Positions 33,743 to 40,727 of a stretch of DNA of 40,727 bases are shown here, in pieces. The stretch comes from Candidatus Rifleibacteriota bacterium. GTDB taxonomy: Bacteria; Muiribacteriota; Ozemobacteria; Ozemobacterales; Ozemobacteraceae. Both the position numbers and the translations under genes were made by a program. The notes below the pieces were generated by a model. It had not been told where the DNA came from and searched no databases. It was given only the letters and a program-made list of their open reading frames with translations. Each line of letters begins with the position of its first letter. Position 1 is the first letter of the stretch. The stretch covers positions 1 through 40,727 of the forward strand of contig JADFYG010000056.1 in NCBI GenBank assembly GCA_015233155.1. Reading direction: 5' to 3'.

Positions 33743-34729
33743 TTATTTGGCAGAGCCGTTTAGATGAGTCTTCAATAAATCATTCATCTTGCGGACATAC
33801 TCATAATCCGAATCGGCTGCCGGAACAAAACCCTGAACTTCGGTAAGATTTTCAAGAATCGTGCGATGAACAGGATTTTCATAGGAAAGCTTCAATAATG
33901 CCGCCTTCACTTTTTCGACAAGGTCCGCCGGAAGATCATCGCGACAAACGATAGGCTCGTTGGAAATATCCTGGGTAGTTGCGATAATGGTGAGCTCGTT
34001 GATCTTTTCCTGGTCTTTCAGTGTCTTGCGCGCATCATCATAACAGGCGCCGGCATCGTATTTTCCCAAAAGGACATTGTACACAACTGCGTCATGCTTG
34101 GTAAGAAATGCGGATTCCGCAAAATCTTTATCCGGGTCTATGCCGGCTTCATATAGAAGCGCCTTCGGAAAACTATAACCCGACGCTGACTCTTTTTCGA
34201 CCCAGGCGAACTTCTTTCCCTTGAGGTCGCTCAGATTCTTTATGCCTGAATCTCCGCGCGCTATGATGATGCCACGATATGAAGTGCTCTGAAAGCGTAC
34301 CGGTTTCACCAACGGCTTCAGCTTGTATTTTGCCTTGTTGTCCACGTATGCGAGGGTTGCCAGCCAGCCGATATCTATTTCTCCCCGCTCCAGCTTTCCC
34401 AATATGCCCTCATAATTGCTCGCTGTCACAAGACGGGCTTCTTTTACCCCAAGCTCATCCTTAAGATATTTCATGAATCCTTCATGCTGACGAAACATTT
34501 CGCTGGAATTGCTGAATGGAACCCGGCCCACACGTAAGACCGTTTCGGCAAGAGTATTCCCACCCTTGGATGAGGCGGAAGCTGTCTTTTCACCTGTTCC
34601 CGTATGGGTGCCGCCCTTGGTGCCGTTACCCGGGGCGGACGCCGAACCGCCCCCACAACCTGCGGTCAGCCAGGCGGCAATAAGCATGATTCCCAACAGC
34701 CAACCATGCGTGGAAGGCATCTTCATCAT
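33743..34729 (-). CDS. PhnD-like substrate-binding lipoprotein
   Basis: This 328-aa periplasmic binding protein has a lipobox LTAGC (signal IMLIAAWLTAGC) and a Gly/Ser/Thr-rich linker of about 35 residues. The PhnD/phosphonate-type type-2 binding fold follows: YLKDELGVKEARLVTASNYE, LERGEIDIGWLATLAYV, GIIIARGDSGIKNLSDLKGK and SASGYSFPKALLYEAGI. No ABC permease or ATPase gene is adjacent; instead a membrane diguanylate cyclase follows directly. It may therefore act as a ligand sensor rather than a transporter part. A GAGGGAACGAG before the ATG serves as binding site. The ligand is not known. Confidence 0.85.
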   Translation of the reverse strand: MMKMPSTHGWLLGIMLIAAWLTAGCGGGSASAPGNGTKGGTHTGTGEKTASASSKGGNTLAETVLRVGRVPFSNSSEMFRQHEGFMKYLKDELGVKEARLVTASNYEGILGKLERGEIDIGWLATLAYVDNKAKYKLKPLVKPVRFQSTSYRGIIIARGDSGIKNLSDLKGKKFAWVEKESASGYSFPKALLYEAGIDPDKDFAESAFLTKHDAVVYNVLLGKYDAGACYDDARKTLKDQEKINELTIIATTQDISNEPIVCRDDLPADLVEKVKAALLKLSYENPVHRTILENLTEVQGFVPAADSDYEYVRKMNDLLKTHLNGSAK

Positions 34730-34794
34730 CTCGTTCCCTCATTCAAAATGAAATGGAAATATGACACTACTTTATCACACTCCTTGGCTCCGGG

Positions 34795-36318
34795 CTATTT
34801 TTTTGAGGAAATCACCTGCAGGGGCACATCAACGTTGATCTCGATCTGGTCAGGCAGCATACGTGTATACAACACGAGATCGCCGAGTTCCCGGGCAATC
34901 GTGATGTTCGAAATCGGTGGAATTCCCCTTGAGGCAAGCAGTGGTGACTGCAGAAAACTCTGCAGCTGCTCATTCAAACGCTGGAACGAGATACGCCAGT
35001 ACCGCTGGACGGCATCCGGTATCCTGAATGCCGGTATTTTGCCACCCGTGACGTCGCGTATGCGGTTAACAGCCGCACCAAGATTCTCACGTCCCGTAGC
35101 CAGCGCCAGAAATTCTCCTTCCAGGGTTACGTGAATCCCGAAGCTGGGAAACAGAAAGTAACTCACGCGAACATCCGGAAAAGATCCATCAGTTGAAACA
35201 CTGACGAAAATGCCAAGATTCGTCGCCAGCTGCTTCAGTTTCGGAGCCATAGCCAAGAGGGAAACCGTATTCGCGACTCTTGAGATCATTCGTACATCGG
35301 GAAGCCCCCCTTCCCCGATCGGATTAAGACTCAGTGTCACCAGTGAATCCGGAGAGTGGGTCGGAAGGATATCTTTCTCGAGATCAAGCCCCACGGACGC
35401 CAGATAACCCTCTACGACCGCCATCTGCGGAATGCGATGAAGCTGTTCCATCACTGCTCCAGGTTGTGGCGGGGAATAAACCTGCGCAACATTGAGCAGT
35501 GCGTCCGGGTCTATGAAAGCGGCGCATTTTGAATCACCTGCCGCCTTACTCAAACTCTCGAACACACCTTTGGAATTTTTTTCTCCGATTATTCGCAAAC
35601 GCAACTTAAATCCATCATCTGCGAGCGAGCCAAGTATCGCAACCTTGTCGACAAGCTTTAATAACGGAAGCAGATTTTCGCGAACCTTGGAAAGCTGAAC
35701 CTGACTCAATTGTCGGTTACTACGCTGATGTTCTATGAAACCGGAAACAAATTTTCCGACTTGTTCCGGTTCGACAATTCCCTTTAAATACATGCCCTTG
35801 GTCGGCACGGGAACATCTGCAGCCATACTGGCCAACAGATCTTCCACTCTTTTCAAAGAATTTGCGACTCCAGTTTTTTGCTCGGCATTCCACTCGGACT
35901 GATCGAGAACAGCACTCATTATAGGCTTGTCGGGATTTCCGGAGGCGGCAAAACCAGCGATCGTGAAGTGATTGTCAATCCACTTTCCGTCGAGCTCACC
36001 CAGTTGTCGCCCCAGGCGGCGGAATAATTCCCTGGAATCATTACTGGAATCGGTCAGGAATCCGCCACTGCGTTCTGCGGAAAACACAAACTGCGGTTGT
36101 GTATCAACCACCATGGAAGCACAGGATACACTCGAAGAGAGTGAGCCGATATCAGAAATGTGGACGGTCGGAGTACTCTCCAATGGAGTTTCTATTTCTG
36201 ACCCCGGTTCAACCGCCCATGCGGAAGTCATGAAGCCGAAGTTGAAGATTATCGAAGAAAATAAGAGTATAACGAAACATAAAAACGCCGGTCTCTGTCT
36301 CTGATGATTGCAATGCAT
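34795..36318 (-). CDS. Exported hypothetical protein (DUF3352-like layout)
   Basis: This 507-aa protein has a long signal peptide (FLCFVILLFSSIIFNFGFM) and is otherwise soluble. Its alternation of helices and strands, with sections such as FVFSAERSGGF, AADVPVPTKGMYLKGIVEPE, KLRLRIIGEKNSKGVFESL and VTLEGEFLALATGRENLGAA, resembles DUF3352-type exported proteins. No catalytic motif is recognised. The ATG is well supported by GGAGGTAAGGA directly upstream. It is separated from the PhnD-like gene by 65 bases and lies divergent to the pilin operon. Confidence 0.7.
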   Translation of the reverse strand: MHCNHQRQRPAFLCFVILLFSSIIFNFGFMTSAWAVEPGSEIETPLESTPTVHISDIGSLSSSVSCASMVVDTQPQFVFSAERSGGFLTDSSNDSRELFRRLGRQLGELDGKWIDNHFTIAGFAASGNPDKPIMSAVLDQSEWNAEQKTGVANSLKRVEDLLASMAADVPVPTKGMYLKGIVEPEQVGKFVSGFIEHQRSNRQLSQVQLSKVRENLLPLLKLVDKVAILGSLADDGFKLRLRIIGEKNSKGVFESLSKAAGDSKCAAFIDPDALLNVAQVYSPPQPGAVMEQLHRIPQMAVVEGYLASVGLDLEKDILPTHSPDSLVTLSLNPIGEGGLPDVRMISRVANTVSLLAMAPKLKQLATNLGIFVSVSTDGSFPDVRVSYFLFPSFGIHVTLEGEFLALATGRENLGAAVNRIRDVTGGKIPAFRIPDAVQRYWRISFQRLNEQLQSFLQSPLLASRGIPPISNITIARELGDLVLYTRMLPDQIEINVDVPLQVISSKK

Positions 36319-36529
36319 TCCTTACCTCCATGAATCTAGGTGGATCCGAGTATACAGTATTTTGCGAACCAAGAGAAACTCGTTTTTCTCTCTTCCATCC
36401 TCTGGATTATGTGATAAAATAAAGCCCAGCTTGATAAATTCATCTGACATTTCGTGGTCCTTCGGGCGAATGATTATTCGCCCGTGCGAGCTATTTTGTG
36501 AATCCAGCAGAAACTTCTGATGCAGTAAA
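36319..36529. promoter_or_regulatory. Divergent promoter region with a small hairpin
   Basis: This gap between the exported DUF3352-like gene and the pilin operon should hold promoters for both. GGGCGAAT and ATTCGCCC (36464-36483) form a perfect eight-base inverted repeat with a GATT loop, a possible operator or leader hairpin. No convincing -10/-35 pair was identified. Confidence 0.4.
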
Positions 36530-38926
36530 ATGCCGATTATGAAATATTCGTATTTTTTCACCATATCGCGACACGTGACATACACGCGTCGGGGTTTTAT
36601 AGTTTTTCTCGTATTGACCGTGATGATCCTGATCGGAATCATGGCAATGTCATTCAGTGCGATGAAAAGCAGCTCGATCACCCAGTTAAGCAAAACTATC
36701 GATCAGAACCGTCTTGCTCTGATTGCCCAGGCGGCGAACAACGAAGCTCTGGCTACATTCAAGACTGAGGTTAATCACCCGACATCGATCTATTTTAATG
36801 GATGCAGAGGTGATATTTTCAATCCGGCAAAGCCGCTCCCTGCGCTGCCACTGCTGTTATTTTCACGTGTATACGATGACAGCAATCCTTTGACCAACAG
36901 CAAGGCGATGATCGACAATGTCCCCGGATATGAAATCAAGTTGAAAACTAAATTGAGCGTAGTTGTTACGGCCAAGATAGATTCTGTTCGCACACGCGGC
37001 TTCATCGGGCATCTTGAAATCATTTCACAGGCCACCGATCGTAAAAAAACCACCGTCGAAATAAAAGAAAGACGGGATATGAAACTTGTCGATCTTCGTG
37101 ATTTTTTCGACAAATACGTATTATTCGTGAAAAATTATTCTCCCGACTACAACGAACCGAATCACAATCTAGTCATAAACGGCCTGGCACCGGCCAATTT
37201 TTCCACAGGCGTTTATTCACGCGTATACCTTGGAAACAGATTTCACCCCCAGACACAGGAAGCAGCGACAATCGGCGGAGATAGAAACCTTCCCCTATTA
37301 TTCGATCTCTCTTTTAATGAAACCGATGGAAATCTGTTTCTAAATAAAATCCTCGGAACAGGAATCACTCCAACGACCTTTTCTCCCCTGAATGGGCCAG
37401 CAAAAGCGGTAAGTCAGGGGAACGCATTCTGGGTGGTACCAACCCCCATCGATTTCATTACAATTCCGAATATTCAACCATCAGAATTATTTACTCATCC
37501 AAAAATTGTTGAGGTCTACCTGAAAATAGTGCAGGCCGCCCAGCAGGCCATTCAGAATACAAGTTCGTCGGCGCAATCCAGATCGACTGCCGGAGCCATT
37601 GTCAGTGATTTTGGAAACGCGAATGGCACGGATTACAGTCCCTGTTTTGTTTTTCAGGGCATTCTTGCCACTTTCAGAAACAGCTGGAAATACCACTATG
37701 GATTTACCGACGCCGAACACTACTGGGACCTGACCCAACCGATCCCTCCATTCCAGACATTTACGAATACAACTCATTATTCCGGATTAAAGACATATCC
37801 TTCAGAATTAAATACCCCGACCTCCCCCTGGAACTCTGAACGTGTCCTCGTCGGAAAAATGCTCAAACTTTTCGGTGTGAACGGTGACCGCCCCCTGATG
37901 GTTGAAGGCCAGGCTTTTCTGCGTTTTTTTAAAATAGCATTTCTGGATGAATTCACTGCGACATGGACTGCTGTTGTTCCCGCTAATCCCCCGACTAATA
38001 CAACTTTGAATTTTTCCGTCGAGGCCATTTCCCTCAATTGTGTTTGCCCTGCCTCCACAACGCAGGCAGCCTCTTTTTTGAAAACACCGCGCGCATGGCC
38101 GGCAGCGTTGCCCTGCTGGCCGGGCAAATCCAAGTTCATCGCGGCGGATGGACTCGATGAACCGCTGATGAGCAGGGCAATCGATACAATCCCGGTTAAC
38201 AGGCTTCTCCTTCCCGAAAAACCGTTACGCACGATATTGGGGGGTACAAAGGCGGCATACGATGCAAATACAGGCGTCGCTCCCGATCCCGAACAAAAGG
38301 GCTCTGGTGGTGTCGCAGCTAAAGGCGAGGCCTTCTTTCCTGCCGTCGACGTTCCAACCTTCGCGTATTTTTATAAAAATCCCGCCATATTCAAGGAAGA
38401 GCGCATCACCAAGGATGCAACAGGAGAAGACATCCTTCAACTGGATGGCAAAATGTTCATTGAAGAGGGTGATCTTCATCTTGAAAACGTTCACCGCTTC
38501 AATGGTCAGGGTTTTATCATGCTTGGGAAAGGCAACTGCTTTATTCACACTATGAAAAAGACCCCGTTCAATACTAACAATGGCAGACATTCCACCCTTA
38601 GAATATATCTTCAGGCAGGCAGTTTTTCGATAACCGGGAATGGCGATGCCACTATTGAAGCCTCTCTCATCGCCTTGACCTATCCCGGTGATTCAAACAA
38701 CCAGGGAAAACTTCTTCCGAATGGTAAAAACGTTTCTATTCTTGGGAACCTCATAGTAGATTATCTGAGAACATACCAGAATAACAGCAGTATCGGGCTT
38801 CCACTAAACGGCACAATGACGATAGAACATGACGAGGATATCTTCAACCCGTCAGACGCCCAACGCATCAGTGTCGGTCCTGTTCGCACTTCATACAGCA
38901 TGAACGCCGGGAATCCCACTTTTTGA
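36530..38926 (+). CDS. Large PilX-like minor-pilin/pilus assembly protein
   Basis: This 798-aa protein begins with a prepilin-like segment: basic residues, RRGFIVFLVLTVMILIGIMA, then a coiled amphipathic stretch (SSSITQLSKTIDQNRLALIA). The usual Glu5 of type IV pilins is replaced, as in some PilX-type proteins. The remaining 700 residues are a predicted extracytoplasmic, beta-rich region. Its C-terminal segment (MFIEEGDLHLENV, NGQGFIMLGKGNCFI, SITGNGDATIEASLIAL) has a repetitive beta layout like polymer-forming domains. It is the first gene of the pilin operon and overlaps the next gene by one base (TGATG). Likely a tip or adhesive minor pilin. Confidence 0.72.
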   Translation: MPIMKYSYFFTISRHVTYTRRGFIVFLVLTVMILIGIMAMSFSAMKSSSITQLSKTIDQNRLALIAQAANNEALATFKTEVNHPTSIYFNGCRGDIFNPAKPLPALPLLLFSRVYDDSNPLTNSKAMIDNVPGYEIKLKTKLSVVVTAKIDSVRTRGFIGHLEIISQATDRKKTTVEIKERRDMKLVDLRDFFDKYVLFVKNYSPDYNEPNHNLVINGLAPANFSTGVYSRVYLGNRFHPQTQEAATIGGDRNLPLLFDLSFNETDGNLFLNKILGTGITPTTFSPLNGPAKAVSQGNAFWVVPTPIDFITIPNIQPSELFTHPKIVEVYLKIVQAAQQAIQNTSSSAQSRSTAGAIVSDFGNANGTDYSPCFVFQGILATFRNSWKYHYGFTDAEHYWDLTQPIPPFQTFTNTTHYSGLKTYPSELNTPTSPWNSERVLVGKMLKLFGVNGDRPLMVEGQAFLRFFKIAFLDEFTATWTAVVPANPPTNTTLNFSVEAISLNCVCPASTTQAASFLKTPRAWPAALPCWPGKSKFIAADGLDEPLMSRAIDTIPVNRLLLPEKPLRTILGGTKAAYDANTGVAPDPEQKGSGGVAAKGEAFFPAVDVPTFAYFYKNPAIFKEERITKDATGEDILQLDGKMFIEEGDLHLENVHRFNGQGFIMLGKGNCFIHTMKKTPFNTNNGRHSTLRIYLQAGSFSITGNGDATIEASLIALTYPGDSNNQGKLLPNGKNVSILGNLIVDYLRTYQNNSSIGLPLNGTMTIEHDEDIFNPSDAQRISVGPVRTSYSMNAGNPTF

Positions 38927-39291
38927 TGAGTAATTCCAAGTGGTACATAATTTTTGCAGTCACCATCTTGTGCGTATTTACTCTCGGCATCCTCCACAGG
39001 CACAATCGTATTCATGGTGCTGGTCGTCAAATCGCTTATGAACCAAGATTCGATGATACGGGGCTTCCTGACCATGCCCCGGACATCCTGGATAATACTC
39101 CTGTTAACAGGCCCCAGGCACCATCCGGGCGACAACTTGCCCCTCCTCCGGATTTTGTCTTCGAGTCGCCGACTCCCGAAGAGAATTCCCGCGCATTTAA
39201 GGCTCTCGGTGAAAAATCGAAGGCAATTCGCATAGCTGAAGAGGAGATACTTTCTTCTACAGCCACAGGTACAGGAGACTCCTCGCAATGA
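38926..39291 (+). CDS. Small single-pass membrane protein in the pilin operon
   Basis: This 121-aa protein has one N-terminal membrane helix (KWYIIFAVTILCVFTLGI) followed by a Pro/Asp-rich exposed stretch and a C-terminal helix (SKAIRIAEEEILSSTATG). No family is recognised. It is sandwiched between PilX-like and PilV-like genes with one-base and four-base overlaps, so it probably takes part in assembly of the minor-pilin complex. The ATG at 38926 is preferred to a TTG one codon upstream. Confidence 0.7.
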   Translation: MSNSKWYIIFAVTILCVFTLGILHRHNRIHGAGRQIAYEPRFDDTGLPDHAPDILDNTPVNRPQAPSGRQLAPPPDFVFESPTPEENSRAFKALGEKSKAIRIAEEEILSSTATGTGDSSQ

Positions 39292-39824
39292 GACATAATC
39301 GAGGGTTCGGCTTTGTGGAAGTCGTGATGGCGGCCGTGGTGATGGCCGGTTGCGCGGTTCCCATTCTGTGGCTTATGAGCTCAGCCCGCATGGAAACAAG
39401 CAAGGCGATCAATTATCTTCGCGCAGTTGAAATGGCCAACGAAACCATTGAATGGGCTTCGGTAATTCCTTTCGAAGACCTCTCAGGAAACAATAAAGAT
39501 CTGTCAGGTCTGGAGGGTGCCTATTCCGATTCTATTTTCGACAACAAATTGCTGCACACGGGTTCAAATCCGGCATGGACACAAGTTCCTCTCGCGAATG
39601 ACCTGACCTATTCAGATCAATACGACAACGCCTTCTTTTTTCGAGAAATTAAGATTGATGATCCACCGCAGCCTAATTTCAAAGGTTTTGTAAAAAAAAT
39701 AACCGTTACGATCAGTTGGAATGAAGGGCACCCTCCGCAGATTTCAAATTCCAATTCGCCGCCGCGCATGAGAAAAATAGAACTGTCCTGTCTGCTCTTC
39801 AATGATCATAAGATCGAATATTGA
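39288..39824 (+). CDS. PilV/GspI-like prepilin
   Basis: This 178-aa protein starts with a short leader and a type IV prepilin site: NRG followed by FGFVEVVMAAVVMAGCAVPI, giving the required glycine before the cleavage point and Glu at position 5 of the mature protein. A membrane helix and the globular part follow, with MANETIEWASVIPFEDLSGN. The layout resembles PilV/GspI minor pilins that are processed by PilD and joined at the pilus or pseudopilus tip. GGAGACTCCTCGCA precedes the ATG, and it overlaps the small membrane protein by four bases. Confidence 0.82.
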   Translation: MRHNRGFGFVEVVMAAVVMAGCAVPILWLMSSARMETSKAINYLRAVEMANETIEWASVIPFEDLSGNNKDLSGLEGAYSDSIFDNKLLHTGSNPAWTQVPLANDLTYSDQYDNAFFFREIKIDDPPQPNFKGFVKKITVTISWNEGHPPQISNSNSPPRMRKIELSCLLFNDHKIEY

Positions 39825-39828
39825 TGCA

Positions 39829-40536
39829 ATGAATAAACCACTTCTACATTTCAGACGCACCCGGAAAAGACTCTTCAGAGGCTTTACCATCATTGAGATG
39901 CTTTTCGCAGTGAGTCTGAGTTGTGTGCTCATGCTCGTCGTCTACAAGTTTCTAGGCGGCACGCGACTGAATTTTTTGTATGGCACCGTCAATCTGCAAA
40001 ACATGCACGAAGCCCAGATGGCCATCAATTATCTTCGACGTGATTTTTCTTCATCCTGTCCTTATATCTCCTCCAGCGATCCATATTTGATCAGGGAAAA
40101 ATTTCGCCGTCAGATCTTACGCGTCAATGGTTTTCCGCCTGCGAACAGTCAACTGATCGATGTCGATCCCGGGGGCAAAAGATTAGCATTTTATCGATTC
40201 AGTTTTGATACACAGACATCTGTCGCCACGCCCACAGTTGAACCCGTAAAATACGTTTTTGACCCGGCACGCCGAGCGCTTGATCGGACGTATGCAAATA
40301 AAACCATCACCTTCGATGGCTTCGACGACGTTTCTTTCCGGGTGTATGTCCACGAACTGAATCCCAAAATTCCTATTTTATGGGTTAAGCTGATCGTGAA
40401 CGAAGGAAAAGGCAACCGATATGGCTCCGGGAGCGACATCGGGAAACCTCTTGAAATCACTACAAGCATTACAAGCGCCTTCGTCAACAGTAACATAAAC
40501 AATCTCACCTGGAATTTCGACCAGACCCACCAATAG
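39829..40536 (+). CDS. PilW/GspJ-like prepilin
   Basis: This roughly 235-aa minor prepilin has a basic leader, RRTRKRLFRG, then FTIIEMLFAVSLSCVLMLVV with Glu5 after the cleavage glycine, as in PilW and GspJ. The globular part contains MHEAQMAINYLRRDFSSSCP and a conserved-looking FDPARRALDRTYAN segment. The ATG at 39829 lies five bases after the stop of the PilV-like gene; an in-frame ATG at 39802 overlaps that gene. Length is normal for the family. It completes a three-prepilin set with the two genes upstream. Confidence 0.82.
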   Translation: MNKPLLHFRRTRKRLFRGFTIIEMLFAVSLSCVLMLVVYKFLGGTRLNFLYGTVNLQNMHEAQMAINYLRRDFSSSCPYISSSDPYLIREKFRRQILRVNGFPPANSQLIDVDPGGKRLAFYRFSFDTQTSVATPTVEPVKYVFDPARRALDRTYANKTITFDGFDDVSFRVYVHELNPKIPILWVKLIVNEGKGNRYGSGSDIGKPLEITTSITSAFVNSNINNLTWNFDQTHQ

Positions 40537-40727
40537 GTTTTCAAGAGCTATATCTGCGGATTTCAGCGACCAGTGCGGTTGTCAGATATATATACGCAAT
40601 GAGGGACTTGCAATATTCTGAAAATATTGGCGGGCGTTTCCCTCAAGTTTCTTTGAAAACAAAATTTTCACGCTTTCTTGTACATTTTTATCAAAAAAGG
40701 GCGCTTTTTCGGACAACCCCCAAAACT
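40537..40727. other. Right-edge sequence, no gene recognised
   Basis: The last 191 bases after the PilW-like gene show no supported frame. An AAAAAG-GGCG-CTTTTT inverted repeat near the end could form a weak terminator-like stem. Confidence 0.4.

Overview
The window (40,727 bp, moderate GC) looks like a chromosomal segment of an uncultivated, didermic (Gram-negative-type) bacterium. The evidence is a TonB-dependent receptor with a C-terminal aromatic strand, a YfiR-like periplasmic protein, a lipoprotein with a lipobox, and type IV pilus/pseudopilin genes. A truncated pseudopilin fused to an Lcl/DUF1566 domain, several two-component and c-di-GMP proteins and many palindromic intergenic repeats would suit a lineage such as Candidatus Riflebacteria/Ozemobacteria. 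That assignment is a guess; no rRNA or tRNA gene was seen.

Region 1 (1-4 kb) is accessory debris: a zinc-ribbon transposase N-terminus running off the left edge, a small ORF cut next to it, a HigB/HigA-type toxin-antitoxin pair with a palindromic operator, an orphan XRE antitoxin-like regulator with a long inverted-repeat operator, an IS3-family remnant that truncates another gene, an N-terminal fragment of a YhcG/DUF1016 nuclease, and a pseudopilin-Lcl protein without its pilin helix.

Region 2 (4.1-12.5 kb) holds single genes: an anchored alpha/beta hydrolase, a secreted thioredoxin-like protein, a hemerythrin-like protein, acetyl-CoA synthetase (acs), a secreted charged protein, an Mpv17-like membrane protein and a secreted serine hydrolase. 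A decayed duplicate of the acs 5' end lies at 11.4-11.53 kb.

Region 3 (12.9-19.05 kb) is a same-strand, mostly tightly packed seven-gene cluster: HAD phosphatase, class III aminotransferase, divergent arginase-superfamily hydrolase, SMR/EamA half-transporter, alpha/beta hydrolase, FemAB-like GNAT and a second SMR half-transporter. It reads as a pathway that makes or modifies an amine/guanidine compound or aminated lipid and moves it across the membrane. I do not recognise it as a named system, and it is the best candidate here for something undescribed.

Region 4 (19-27.1 kb) holds an orphan antitoxin-like gene, a nested inverted-repeat element, a TonB receptor-YfiR-hybrid histidine kinase operon and a divergent receiver-kinase. 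Region 5 (27.1-36.3 kb) is a long minus-strand run: DUF3352-like exported protein, PhnD-like lipoprotein, membrane diguanylate cyclase, dus, degenerate CoaX-like protein, TPR protein, VF530-family protein and CvfB-like S1 protein. Region 6 (36.5-40.5 kb, plus strand) is a minor-pilin operon: a 798-aa PilX-like protein, a small membrane protein, and PilV/GspI-like and PilW/GspJ-like prepilins.
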